A stretch of 64,000 bases of DNA from Rhodococcus sp. HNM0563. GTDB taxonomy: Bacteria > Actinomycetota > Actinomycetes > Mycobacteriales > Mycobacteriaceae. The stretch covers positions 248,001-312,000 of the forward strand of contig NZ_JAASAF010000001.1 in the NCBI RefSeq assembly GCF_012726195.1, in the 5' to 3' direction. A program made the translations under genes and the position numbers. Every line of letters starts with the position of its first letter. Position 1 is the stretch's first letter. Below the pieces are notes generated by a model, which saw nothing but the letters and a program-made list of their open reading frames with translations, was not told the DNA's origin and did no database searches. Shown here piece by piece: positions 8,203 to 17,644 of this stretch.

Positions 8203-9000
8203 CTACAACACTTTCCTGACCAGTTCGGCCGTACTCGCGGGCATCGCCTGGTCGATCATGTGGTCGCAGTCGAGTTCGAGCATCGTCAGATGCGGTCCGA
8301 GTTGCTCGGCCAGCGCTGTTCGGAACGCGTCCGAGGTGTAGGCGGGACGAACCCTGCCTGCACGTGCAAGGACCGTGGGTAGGTGGCTGGGTGGCAGCAC
8401 GAACTCACGTGCGAGTTCGCCCCACGACGCCACCAGCGCAGGTACGCAGTAACGCCAGTTCACCCGGCCGGAATCGAGTGCGACCAGGTGTTCCGCGATC
8501 TCGGCATCGAGAAGCTCCGGGGCCACCTGGCCCCAGTCGCCGTGTACCTTCTCCGAACGAGCCTCGGCCGCATCCGTGTAATCGGGAAACCGCACGGTGA
8601 GATCTGCGATCTCGAGTAGTCGATCGGGTGGCAGTGCGATCGCAGGATCGAGTAGAACGAGCGCCCGGACACGGTCGGGTTCCGCGGCGGCGAGGTGGAG
8701 CGCCAGTGCGCCACCGAACGAGTGTCCGACCACCGTGACGGGCTCGCGGGTGTGAGCGTCGAGAACACCCAGCAGATCGTGGACGTGGGATTCGAAACTC
8801 CACGGCGGCTCCCACGGCGACCGGCCGTGGCCCCGCAGATCCGGCGCGATCACGCGGAGATCCGGAAGGTGCCGCTCGGCCAGGTTCTGCCAGCGTCTGC
8901 CGTGGCCGGTCAGGCCGTGCAGAGCCAGCACCCCAGGGCCGTCGGCGGGGCCGAACAGATGTGTGTGGAGGGGCGATGCGGAGGCGCTCACCTCGTTCAC
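8203..9000 (-). CDS. Alpha/beta hydrolase (LipV-like)
   Basis: 265 aa hydrolase-fold protein with an early HGLTGHGRRW oxyanion region, nucleophile elbow GHSFGG near residue 100 and a C-terminal DCDHMI that supplies the likely catalytic His. Substrate is unknown; position corresponds to lipV (Rv3203) of M. tuberculosis, between the ATL and adnA genes. The GTG at 9000 was chosen because the frame upstream is Arg-rich non-coding-like sequence that runs into adnA on the other strand. The divergent gap to adnA is 76 bases. Confidence 0.85.
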   Translation of the reverse strand: MNEVSASASPLHTHLFGPADGPGVLALHGLTGHGRRWQNLAERHLPDLRVIAPDLRGHGRSPWEPPWSFESHVHDLLGVLDAHTREPVTVVGHSFGGALALHLAAAEPDRVRALVLLDPAIALPPDRLLEIADLTVRFPDYTDAAEARSEKVHGDWGQVAPELLDAEIAEHLVALDSGRVNWRYCVPALVASWGELAREFVLPPSHLPTVLARAGRVRPAYTSDAFRTALAEQLGPHLTMLELDCDHMIDQAMPASTAELVRKVL

Positions 9001-9076
9001 TATGGCACCCCGGATACGGCCACGGGCGACCGAGGCGGTGCGCCGCCCTGTCGGACCCATCTGCTGGGATGTCGAT

Positions 9077-12000
9077 ATGACCGACGCCGATCTCCGTACC
9101 GGACTGCGTGGAGCGCCCGAGCGCCCGCGCCGCGCGGCCGCGCGGCTCGTCCGGCGGCCGGAGGACACGTCCACGGCCCGGAAGTGGACGCAGGATGTCC
9201 AACAGGTCTTCGCCGACGCTCCGCCCGCGTCGCAATGGCGGCCATGGCAGGTCCTCGGTGGTCCGGGTACCGGAAAGACGTCCTTGCTCGTGGATCTTGC
9301 GGTGCATCGCATCGCGTCGGGGGCTCAACCCGACTCGGTGCTCGTGCTCACCCACTCTCGGCGTGCCGCCACCGCGGTGCGAGAGGCGATCACCGCGGGA
9401 CTGCTCAGTGTCGGGGCGGCAACCGACCCACGTGCCACCCGCGAGCCGCTCGTCCGCACGGTCCACTCCTATGCGTTCGCTGTGCTGCGCTTGCAGGCTT
9501 CCGCACACGGAAATCCTCCCCCGCGGTTGATCACGGGTGCCGAGCAGGACGCCGTTCTGCGTGAGCTGTTGCGCGGCGACATCGACGACGGCGCGACGAT
9601 GTGGCCGGAGCGTCTCAGGCCCGCACTCGGCATGACCGGTTTCGCCGTGGAACTGCGCGATCTGATGTTGCGGGCAAACGAGCGCGGTCTCGGCCCCGAA
9701 GACCTCGTCGAGCTCGGTGAACGTCGTGAACGCCCAGAATGGGTGGCGGCCGGGTTGTTCGCGCAGCGGTACGAGCAGGTGATGCTCCTGCGCGGAGCAG
9801 TAGGGCTCGAAGCTCCTGAAGCCACGGCTCCGGCACTCGACGCCGCAGAACTCGTGGGCGCAGCGCTGGCGGCGTTCGCGACCGATCCCGAGTTGCTTGC
9901 GGGGGAGCGCAGCCGCATCCGGCATCTCCTCGTCGACGACGCCCAGCATCTCGATCCGCAGGCCGCGCACCTCGTGCGGGTCATCGGCACGGGTACACGT
10001 ACGAGCACGATCGCGGGAGACCCGGATCAGAGTGTGTTCACCTTCCGCGGAGCCGACCCGGAGTTCCTCACCGGACTCGCCGAGCACGATCCGCAGCGAC
10101 GCATCATCCTGGGCACCGATTTCCGTGCAGCAGCGGCCATCGCGTCCGTCACTGGCGCGATAGCCGGACGTCTTCCCGGGCTTCCGCCGCACCGCGGCGC
10201 CTCGGTACCCGATGCTGCCGTCCCCGGCGAGAGTGCGCAGCTGCCCGATCCGGCAGGCGCACCGGGACAGGTGCGCGTGGCGGTGATGTCGTCCCAGGCC
10301 AAGGAAGCTGCCGTCGTCGCCGACGCTCTGCGACGTGCCCATCTGATCGACGGGGTGCCGTGGTCGAAGATGGCCGTCATCGTCCGATCCGTTCCGCGTG
10401 TGCTCGCGCCACTTCGCCGCGCACTTCTCGCAGCCGGTGTGCCGATGACCACTGCTGCATCCGAACTGCCGCTCGCCAGGCAGCACAGCGTCGCGGGGAT
10501 GCTGCTGGTGTTGAGGGCGGTCTCCGAACGCCGCTTCGGTCCCGAGGAAGCGCTTGCGTTGTTGTCGGGTCCGGTCGGTGGCGCCGAGCCGGTTGCGCTG
10601 CGTCGGCTCCGGCGCGGATTGCGTCGGGCCGAACTCGCATCCGAAGGCGACCGGGACTCCGCCGAACTCCTCCGAACCCTGCTCGTCGAGGATTCCGCCG
10701 AATCCGACCGTCTGATGCGAGGCCTGACCGACGTGGAGGCCGCTCCGCTGAAACGGGTGCTGTCGGTGGTGGCCGAGGCGCGATCGGCGTTGCTGCGCGG
10801 CGGTGGTCTGGAGGACGTGCTGTGGGCGGCGTGGCAGGCGACAGGCCTCGAACGGCGCTGGGTAGCGGCGTCCGCGCGCGGCGGTCCGGTCGGTGCGCAA
10901 GCCGACCGCGACCTCGACGCCGTGGTGGCGCTGTTCGACGCGGCAGCAGACTACGTAGACCGGCTTCCGCGCGCCCAGATCTCCGGATTCGTCGACTACC
11001 TCACCGAACAGGAGATTCCGGGCACGGTGCGCAGCCGTGCCGCAGCAGAATCCGAGGCCGTCACCATCTCGAGCGCGCACTCTGCGGCGGGACGGGAGTG
11101 GGATGTCGTCGCGGTCGCCGGCGTGCAGGAAGGGTTGTGGCCGAGCCTGCGGGCGCGTGGCACCTTGCTCGGTATCGAAGCGCTCATCGACGCGGTGTCC
11201 GGGGCCGACGGCGGCGATGGCAGCAGCACCCGGCTCTCGCGTACAGCGCCTCTGCTCGCCGACGAGCGGCGGTTGTTCCTCGTCGCCTGCAGTCGTGCCC
11301 GCACGAGCCTACTCGTGACCGCGGTCGATTCGGTCGGCGGCGACACCGAACTCGTGCGGTCGCGGTTCGTCGACGAACTCCTCGGGTCCGACGACCAGAG
11401 CACCTCCGATGAGCCGTCGGTGCCCGACGAAGTGCGCACGCGGGTGCTCGCGTTGCCGACGCTCGTCGCGGAATTGCGTTCCGTCGTGTGCGATCCGGTG
11501 CTCGCGCTGCACGAACCCGACCGCGTGCATCGTGCTGCCGTTCAACTCGCCAGGCTCGCTCGCGCAGGAGTGCAAGGGGCTCACCCCGAAAAGTGGTACG
11601 GCACAGCAGATCCGAGTACCGACTTGTCGCTGTGGGAACCGGACGATGCGGTACGCCTGTCGCCCTCCACCGTCGAACAGCTCGTCACGTGCCCGCTGCG
11701 CTGGATGTTCGAACGACACGGCGGATCCGACGGCGAGAATTCGCACGCGGTGACGGGCACTCTCGTGCACACCCTCGTCCAGGCGCTCGCGGGGCGAATC
11801 CCTCCGGACCGGATCGATCAGGCGCTCGAGAACGCCTGGAGTTCCGTCGACCTCGGTTCCGACTGGTATGCGCGTCGCGAACTCGAACGCACGCGCAGAA
11901 TGCTCGACACCTTCTCGACCTGGCTGCAGGGAACCCGCAGCGAACTCGAGGAAGTGGGAGTCGAGGTCACTGTCGACGGCATGATCGAACCTCGTGAGGC

Positions 12001-12430
12001 AGGCGCGCCCCGCGTCCGGCTTCGCGGGCGCATCGACCGGCTCGAACGCGACCCCGAGGGCCGTCCCGTGGTGGTCGACGTCAAGACCGCGAAGAATCCC
12101 GTGTCGAAGGACGCCGCGCGCGACCACGCGCAATTGGCGACCTATCAGGTGGCAGTCGCCGAGGGTGCCGTCGAGGGCGAACCCGCCGCGACACCGGGCG
12201 GGGCGCGATTGGTCTTCGTGGCCAAGCCTCACAACAAGGAAGGGGCTACTCAGCGGGTTCAGCCACCCCTCGACCAGGAAGGGCTCGAGCACTGGCGCGG
12301 CGTGATCCACGAAGCGGCGGCCGCGACCCGCGGACCGCAATTCCTGGCGCAGGTCAACGACGGGTGCCGGCATTGTCCGGTCCAATCGAGTTGTCCCGCA
12401 CACGATGAAGGCAGGCAGGTGACCGGATGA
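9077..12430 (+). CDS. adnA: AdnA subunit of the AdnAB helicase-nuclease
   Basis: 1117 aa, UvrD-like motor with a C-terminal RecB-type nuclease. Walker A GGPGTGKTS is near residue 60, motif II reads LLVDDAQH near 285, and the nuclease motif around VVVDVKT is near 1000. An Fe-S knot is built from C871 (VTCPLRW) and CRHCPVQSSC near 1096-1105. AdnAB resects DNA double-strand ends in mycobacteria and relatives. Motif II has DDAQ instead of the usual DExQ, in keeping with AdnA being the lesser motor. The ATG at 9077 precedes the conserved core; the stop overlaps adnB by 4 bases. Confidence 0.93.
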   Translation: MTDADLRTGLRGAPERPRRAAARLVRRPEDTSTARKWTQDVQQVFADAPPASQWRPWQVLGGPGTGKTSLLVDLAVHRIASGAQPDSVLVLTHSRRAATAVREAITAGLLSVGAATDPRATREPLVRTVHSYAFAVLRLQASAHGNPPPRLITGAEQDAVLRELLRGDIDDGATMWPERLRPALGMTGFAVELRDLMLRANERGLGPEDLVELGERRERPEWVAAGLFAQRYEQVMLLRGAVGLEAPEATAPALDAAELVGAALAAFATDPELLAGERSRIRHLLVDDAQHLDPQAAHLVRVIGTGTRTSTIAGDPDQSVFTFRGADPEFLTGLAEHDPQRRIILGTDFRAAAAIASVTGAIAGRLPGLPPHRGASVPDAAVPGESAQLPDPAGAPGQVRVAVMSSQAKEAAVVADALRRAHLIDGVPWSKMAVIVRSVPRVLAPLRRALLAAGVPMTTAASELPLARQHSVAGMLLVLRAVSERRFGPEEALALLSGPVGGAEPVALRRLRRGLRRAELASEGDRDSAELLRTLLVEDSAESDRLMRGLTDVEAAPLKRVLSVVAEARSALLRGGGLEDVLWAAWQATGLERRWVAASARGGPVGAQADRDLDAVVALFDAAADYVDRLPRAQISGFVDYLTEQEIPGTVRSRAAAESEAVTISSAHSAAGREWDVVAVAGVQEGLWPSLRARGTLLGIEALIDAVSGADGGDGSSTRLSRTAPLLADERRLFLVACSRARTSLLVTAVDSVGGDTELVRSRFVDELLGSDDQSTSDEPSVPDEVRTRVLALPTLVAELRSVVCDPVLALHEPDRVHRAAVQLARLARAGVQGAHPEKWYGTADPSTDLSLWEPDDAVRLSPSTVEQLVTCPLRWMFERHGGSDGENSHAVTGTLVHTLVQALAGRIPPDRIDQALENAWSSVDLGSDWYARRELERTRRMLDTFSTWLQGTRSELEEVGVEVTVDGMIEPREAGAPRVRLRGRIDRLERDPEGRPVVVDVKTAKNPVSKDAARDHAQLATYQVAVAEGAVEGEPAATPGGARLVFVAKPHNKEGATQRVQPPLDQEGLEHWRGVIHEAAAATRGPQFLAQVNDGCRHCPVQSSCPAHDEGRQVTG

Positions 12431-15400
12431 GCCCGGACCGGGTGAGCGCGGAGCAACTTGCCGAGGCACTCGGCCAACCACCGCCGACCACCGAACAGAC
12501 CGCGGTCATCGAGGCGCCGATGGGCCCGGCCCTCGTCGTGGCCGGCGCGGGGGCAGGCAAGACGGAAACCATGGCGGCGCGGGTGGTATGGCTCGTCGCG
12601 AACGGCGTCGTGGAGCCCGAACAGGTCCTCGGTCTGACCTTCACACGCAAGGCCGCGCAACAGCTGACCACCAGGATCCGTCGGCGGCTCGCGAAACTGG
12701 CCGGGTCACCGCTGGTCCGCGACCTCGACCCCACAGGTGGTCTTCGCAATCGGATCCTGGGCAGCGAGCCAGAGGTCGGGACGTACCACGCATACGCGGG
12801 GCGCCTGCTCGGCGAGCACGGGCTGTTGCTGCCGATCGAGCCGTCGGCGGCGTTGCTCTCGGAAACCGAGCTGTGGCAGATCGCGCACCGTGTGGTCAGC
12901 GCGTGGGACGGCGAGCTCGACACCGATCGGAACCCCGCGTCGGTCACCGAAACCGTCCTCGCGCTGTCCGGTCAGCTCGCCGAGCACCTCGTCGATCCCG
13001 AACAGCTGGCCGAAGCGCATACCGAACTCGGCAAGCTGATCCACACCTTGCCGGGTGGGCCGGGACAACGGGGTGGGCCGTCGAAGACGCTCCTCGGCTA
13101 CCTCGAGACACAGGACGCCCGCGTGCAACTGCTTCCGCTGGTACAGCGGCTCGCCGAAACCCTGCGCCGTGAAGGTGCGCTCGACTTCGGTAGTCAGATG
13201 TCGCTCGCGGCACGCGTTGCCCGCGATCACGCGGAAGTCGGAGCAGGCGAACGCGAGCGATTCCGTGTGGTCCTGCTCGACGAGTATCAGGACACCGGAC
13301 ACGCTCAGCGGATCCTGCTGTCGGCACTGTTCGGCGGTGGCCAGGACGGTGGTCTTGCCGTCACGGCAGTGGGAGATCCGATGCAGTCGATCTACGGGTG
13401 GCGCGGAGCCTCTGCCGCGAATCTTCCGCGCTTCGCAACCGATTTCGAACTCCCCGACGGCGAACCCGCACCGAAGCTGGAACTTCTGACCAGCTGGCGC
13501 AATCCGCCGGAGGCGCTCGAACTCGCCAACGTGTCGTCCGAGCCGCTGCGCGAGCGCGGCGTAGCCGTGAGCAGGTTGAGGTCGCGTCCCGATGCGGTGC
13601 CCGGCGACGTGCGGATCGCCATGCACCGCGACGTCGACGCCGAGCGCAGGTGGGTGGCCGACCGGATCGAAGCCGAGTACGCGGCCGCGCGCGCCGAGAA
13701 TGTTCCGCCGCCCACAGCTGCGGTTCTGGTGCGCCGCAACGCCGATGCAGCACCGATGGCAGAGGCGCTCCGTGCCCGCGGATTGCCTGTCGAGGTGGTG
13801 GGTCTCGGTGGTCTTCTGCACACACCCGAAGTCGCCGACGTGCTTGCGATGCTGCGTCTGGCCGCAGACCCGATGGCAGGCAGTGCCGCCGTACGGGTCC
13901 TGACCGGCGCACGGTGGCAGCTGGGCGCCGCAGATCTACGTGCTCTGTGGCGCAGAGCGCAGGAACTGGCGATCACCGGCCGGCACGGCGTCACCGGTGC
14001 TGTCACCGATCCTGACGCCCTCGACGACGCTCTCGACTCGGCTCTGCCCGGTGAGTACGCCGATCAGGCCGGGCTGGCGGATGCGATCTCCGACCCCGGG
14101 CGGCCGGAGCAGTATTCGAAGTTCGGATTCGCGCGGATCACGGCGCTGGCCCGCGAGCTCGCCTCGTTGCGCGAACGACTGGGGCAACCGCTGACCGAGC
14201 TCGTAGCCGAGGTCGAACGCGTCCTCGGCATCGGTATCGAGGCGCAGGCCCGGGTCGGCAGCAACAGCGGAGTGGCAGGTCGCGAACACCTGGACGCCTT
14301 CGCAGACGTCGTTGCGTCCTTTGCCGGTCGCGGCCATGCGACATTGCCCGGTCTGCTCGCCTACCTGTCGGCAGCCGAAGAGATCGAACAAGGACTCACC
14401 CCGGGGGAGGTCGAGGTCGATCCCGAGCGGGTGCAGATCCTCACGGTGCATTCGGCGAAGGGCCTCGAATGGCAGGTAGTGGCCGTCCCACACGTGAGTA
14501 CCGGAATCTTCCCGTCGACGACCGGACTGTCGACGTGGCTCGGTGCGCTCGCCGAACTCCCGCCTGCGCTCCGTGGCGACCGTGCTCAACCGGGTGACGA
14601 ACCGGGCGGGGGTACCGACGGTGTACCGGTGCTCGATCTCGACGACGTCTCGGACCGCAAGATGGTCGAGAATGCGATCGATGCCCACAAGGACGCACTC
14701 AAACGGCGTAAGCACGATGAGGACAGGAGACTGTTCTACGTTGCGCTGACCCGGACGGAGCGGGCGCTGTACGTGTCCGGACACCACTGGGCCGACACCG
14801 GGTCGGAGCCCAAGGGCCCGTCGGAGTTCCTCACAGAGCTGCATGCGCTGCTGACCGAACGCCCGGAACTCGGCGTGATCGATCAGTGGGACTCCGCACC
14901 CGAGCCGGGCACCGCCAATCCGATGACCGAGACGCCGCGCAGCGCTGTGTGGCCACGCGACCCCCTCGGATCGAGGCGCGCCGACGTCGAACGCGGTGCT
15001 GCGCTGGTCCTCGACGCCGTTGCCGCCGGCGAACCCGAGCCGCTCGACCAGCCCGAGGACGACCCCGACGAGTGGGCGGCAGACGTCGATGCGCTGCTTG
15101 CGGAACGCGACCAGCGCGCTGAACGCGGTGCCGAAGTGGTGATGCCCGCACAGCTGTCGGTCAGCCAGCTCGTGGATCTTGCCGCGGATCCGGACGCTCT
15201 CGCGGCACGCCTGCGCCGGCCCCTGCCGTTTCGGCCCAACCCGCTCGCGCGGCGGGGAACGGCGTTCCACGCGTGGCTCGAACGTCGCTTCGGTGCAACC
15301 CGGCTGCTCGACCTGGACGAACTGCCCGGCGCCGACGACGAAGGCGGCGACGAATCCGACTTCGACAGGTTGCAGGAAGCGTTCCTGCGGTCGTCCTGGG

Positions 15401-15777
15401 CCGCCCGGAATCCGATCGAGGTCGAGGTACCTTTCGAAACGTCCTTGGCCGGCACTGTGATCCGCGGGCGGATCGACGCGGTCTTCGAGGATCCGGACGG
15501 CGGATGGACGGTCATCGACTGGAAGACCGGCGCCGAACCGGACGCCGACAAGCTCGCCTCGGTGGGGATGCAGCTTGCGGCCTACCGGCTGGCGTGGGCG
15601 AGATTGATGGCGGCGAGGACCGCGCGTATCACCGGGCGCCCCGCCGACATTCCTCTCGACAAGGTCCGTGCGGCATTCCATTATGTGAGGACGGGCCGGA
15701 CGGTGGCGCCCGACGATCTGCCCGGCGCAGACTTCCTCGAACGGCTCGTGCGGTCTGCCGGCGCCGAGAACGGGTGA
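12427..15777 (+). CDS. adnB: AdnB subunit of the AdnAB helicase-nuclease
   Basis: 1116 aa UvrD/PcrA-type ATP-dependent translocase with C-terminal nuclease. Walker A is AGAGAGKT near residue 40, motif II is the canonical LLDEYQD near 283, the motif QSIYGWRGAS follows near 318, and the nuclease domain carries GRIDAVF and VIDWKTG near 1015-1035. It is the main motor in the mycobacterial heterodimer. It is translationally coupled to adnA by an ATGA overlap, which suits equimolar subunits. The gene after it begins at or just past its stop. Confidence 0.94.
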   Translation: MSPDRVSAEQLAEALGQPPPTTEQTAVIEAPMGPALVVAGAGAGKTETMAARVVWLVANGVVEPEQVLGLTFTRKAAQQLTTRIRRRLAKLAGSPLVRDLDPTGGLRNRILGSEPEVGTYHAYAGRLLGEHGLLLPIEPSAALLSETELWQIAHRVVSAWDGELDTDRNPASVTETVLALSGQLAEHLVDPEQLAEAHTELGKLIHTLPGGPGQRGGPSKTLLGYLETQDARVQLLPLVQRLAETLRREGALDFGSQMSLAARVARDHAEVGAGERERFRVVLLDEYQDTGHAQRILLSALFGGGQDGGLAVTAVGDPMQSIYGWRGASAANLPRFATDFELPDGEPAPKLELLTSWRNPPEALELANVSSEPLRERGVAVSRLRSRPDAVPGDVRIAMHRDVDAERRWVADRIEAEYAAARAENVPPPTAAVLVRRNADAAPMAEALRARGLPVEVVGLGGLLHTPEVADVLAMLRLAADPMAGSAAVRVLTGARWQLGAADLRALWRRAQELAITGRHGVTGAVTDPDALDDALDSALPGEYADQAGLADAISDPGRPEQYSKFGFARITALARELASLRERLGQPLTELVAEVERVLGIGIEAQARVGSNSGVAGREHLDAFADVVASFAGRGHATLPGLLAYLSAAEEIEQGLTPGEVEVDPERVQILTVHSAKGLEWQVVAVPHVSTGIFPSTTGLSTWLGALAELPPALRGDRAQPGDEPGGGTDGVPVLDLDDVSDRKMVENAIDAHKDALKRRKHDEDRRLFYVALTRTERALYVSGHHWADTGSEPKGPSEFLTELHALLTERPELGVIDQWDSAPEPGTANPMTETPRSAVWPRDPLGSRRADVERGAALVLDAVAAGEPEPLDQPEDDPDEWAADVDALLAERDQRAERGAEVVMPAQLSVSQLVDLAADPDALAARLRRPLPFRPNPLARRGTAFHAWLERRFGATRLLDLDELPGADDEGGDESDFDRLQEAFLRSSWAARNPIEVEVPFETSLAGTVIRGRIDAVFEDPDGGWTVIDWKTGAEPDADKLASVGMQLAAYRLAWARLMAARTARITGRPADIPLDKVRAAFHYVRTGRTVAPDDLPGADFLERLVRSAGAENG

Positions 15778-15782
15778 GAGTG

Positions 15783-16466
15783 ATGTCGACGTTCGTATTG
15801 TTGCCCGGCGCGGGCTCCGATTCGTGGTACTGGCATCTGGTGGTGCCGTTGCTTGCGCAGCACGGACACACGGCGATGCCGGTCGACCTTCCGTACGGCG
15901 ACGATCAGGCCGACCAGCGCACCTATGCCGACATCGTGGTCGCCGCGATCAGAGGTGCCGAGGGACCGCTGATCGTCGTGGGACAGTCGATGTCGGCGTT
16001 CACCGCAGTACTCGTCGCCGAGCGTGTTCCCGTCGACGAACTGATCCTGGTGGCACCGATGATCCCCGCACCCGGCGAATCACCCGGACTGTGGTGGGGC
16101 AACGTCGGGCACGAGGAGGCCAAGCGCACCCAGGACGTCCTCGACGGACGTGATCCCGACGCGGCACCCGATCCTCTGGAACTGTTCTTCCACGATGTGC
16201 CTGCGGAGTTGCGCGACGAAGCATTCGCGCGTGAGGAGAGTCGGTTGTCGGACAAGGCTTTCGAACCGCGGTGGGAGGCGGAGAGTTGGCCCGACGTGCC
16301 GGTGAGAGTGGTCGCCGGGCGCCACGACCGGCTCTTTCCGCTTCCGTTCCTCACCAGGTTGGCGAACGACAGGCTCGGCGTCGAACCGGAGACGGTCGAC
16401 AGCGGACATCTGCCCGCGCTCGTGTGTCCGTCGGAGCTCACCGAACTCCTACTGGCGCGCCGTTAG
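15783..16466 (+). CDS. Alpha/beta hydrolase
   Basis: 227 aa, begins with the oxyanion-type LLPGAGSDSWYW, carries nucleophile elbow VGQSMSA near residue 65, and ends with RHDRLFP and SGHLPAL for the acid and His. It resembles small esterases of the EstC/salicylate-esterase type; substrate unknown. It follows adnB with no real gap: GTG at 15774 overlaps the adnB stop and ATG at 15783 is an alternative, which I chose. Cotranscription with adnAB is likely but a functional link is not evident. Confidence 0.82.
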   Translation: MSTFVLLPGAGSDSWYWHLVVPLLAQHGHTAMPVDLPYGDDQADQRTYADIVVAAIRGAEGPLIVVGQSMSAFTAVLVAERVPVDELILVAPMIPAPGESPGLWWGNVGHEEAKRTQDVLDGRDPDAAPDPLELFFHDVPAELRDEAFAREESRLSDKAFEPRWEAESWPDVPVRVVAGRHDRLFPLPFLTRLANDRLGVEPETVDSGHLPALVCPSELTELLLARR

Positions 16467-16474
16467 GGGGAGAG

Positions 16475-16864
16475 TCACCTCCCGGCGGTACGCCGGACCT
16501 TCAACGCTTCGGTGACGAGTGGGATCTGCAGGGGAAGTCGAGCCACCGCGACCGCCTTTGCAGCGGGGGAGACACGGTTGCTTCGAAGCCAGCTCACCGC
16601 CATCTGCACGTTCGCAGGAAACACGGCGACGAACAAGAACGCGGCAAGGGTGCCACCGAGCCGGCGGGTGCGGGGGACCGCCAGCGTCGCCGCGACGGCC
16701 AGCTCGGCGACGCCCGACGCGTAGGTGTAGTGGCGAGCCTCGCCCGGTAACTGTTTCGGCACGATGCTGTCGAACTGCGCGGGCAGGACGAAGTGCATGA
16801 CACCGGCGCCGGTGAGGAGCGCGGCAAGCCGCAGCGCGGGGCCACGGGAACGTTGCGTGGACAT
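16475..16864 (-). CDS. DoxX-family small membrane protein
   Basis: 129 aa with about four hydrophobic segments, typical of DoxX-like proteins (ALRLAALLTGAGVMHFVLP, then GVAELAVAATLAVP). Function in this family is mostly unknown. The ATG at 16864 lies 7 bases after a TAGTGT box, so the mRNA is probably leaderless. It sits in the place where, in the mycobacterial gene order, the pore half of a potassium-channel gene would be expected. Confidence 0.8.
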   Translation of the reverse strand: MSTQRSRGPALRLAALLTGAGVMHFVLPAQFDSIVPKQLPGEARHYTYASGVAELAVAATLAVPRTRRLGGTLAAFLFVAVFPANVQMAVSWLRSNRVSPAAKAVAVARLPLQIPLVTEALKVRRTAGR

Positions 16865-16871
16865 GCACGTC

Positions 16872-16877
16872 ACACTA
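16872..16877 (-). promoter_or_regulatory. -10 box of DoxX gene (leaderless)
   Basis: TAGTGT on the minus strand, 7 bases before the ATG at 16864. This spacing places transcription start at or near the start codon. Confidence 0.5.
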
Positions 16878-16974
16878 GCGCCCGGCGCGTAGGCTGCCGT
16901 TCTGGTCGGTGCGACACCCCTGCCGGCCGGTAACTCCCCGACAGGCATTCGAGATTCAGTGATGGAGGCTCCCC

Positions 16975-17634
16975 GTGCGTAATCACACCGTCGTGATCGG
17001 CTACGGCACCAAGGGGCATACTGCCGTCGACGCGATGCTCGGCGACGGGGTTCCCCCGTCCGAGATCGTGGTGGTGGACACCGACCCGCGCGTGCTCGAG
17101 GCCGCCGAGCGGCAGGGGCTCGTCACGGTGCAGGGCTCGGCGACCAAGTCCGATGTGCTGCGACTCGCGGGTGTCCAGCACGCCGCCGCAGTTATCGTCG
17201 CGGCGAACCGCGACGACACCGCGGTCCTGGTGACTCTCAGCGCGCGGGAGATCGCGCCGAAGGCGAAGATCGTCGCAGCGATCCGCGAATCGGAGAACAC
17301 CCACCTGATGCGACAGTCGGGCGCTGATTCGGTGGTGATCTCGTCCGAGACCGCGGGCCGGCTTCTCGGGATCGCCACGACCACCCCGAACGTCGTCGAG
17401 ATGATCGAAGATCTGCTGACACCCGAGGCGGGTTTCGCGATCGCTGAACGTGATGTGGACGAGAGCGAAGTGGGGGGCTCACCCCGTCATCTCAAGGACA
17501 TCGTCCTGGCGGTGGTGCGCGACGGTCGCATGTGGAGGATCGGGTCTCCGGAGATCGATGCGATCGAGCCCGGCGACAAACTCCTGTACATCCGGCTGGT
17601 GTCCGGTTCGGCTTCCGGAGCGATGCGCGGTTAG
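16975..17634 (+). CDS. Stand-alone RCK/TrkA-N NAD-binding potassium channel regulator
   Basis: 219 aa Rossmann protein starting directly at VVIGYGTKGH (GxGxxG), with the acidic end of strand 2 in VVVDTDP and a C-terminal RCK-C/TrkA-C lobe near residues 150-215. In M. tuberculosis the corresponding Rv3200c carries an N-terminal ion-channel domain. Here an in-frame TGA at 16960-16962 blocks any upstream extension, and a GGAGG Shine-Dalgarno at 16964-16968 supports the GTG start, so no pore helices are encoded. It may regulate a channel encoded elsewhere. nudC follows with its promoter overlapping this stop. Confidence 0.85.
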   Translation: MRNHTVVIGYGTKGHTAVDAMLGDGVPPSEIVVVDTDPRVLEAAERQGLVTVQGSATKSDVLRLAGVQHAAAVIVAANRDDTAVLVTLSAREIAPKAKIVAAIRESENTHLMRQSGADSVVISSETAGRLLGIATTTPNVVEMIEDLLTPEAGFAIAERDVDESEVGGSPRHLKDIVLAVVRDGRMWRIGSPEIDAIEPGDKLLYIRLVSGSASGAMRG

Positions 17635-17637
17635 TGT
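17632..17637 (+). promoter_or_regulatory. -10 box of nudC (leaderless)
   Basis: TAGTGT, 7 bases before the nudC GTG; its TAG is also the stop codon of the preceding RCK gene. Confidence 0.5.
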
Positions 17638-17644
17638 GCACGGT

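Noticed and set aside
8405-11080. Very long antisense frame across lipV-like and adnA genes
   Set aside because: Composition is Arg/Gly/His-rich without domains, and the opposite strand carries well-supported genes.
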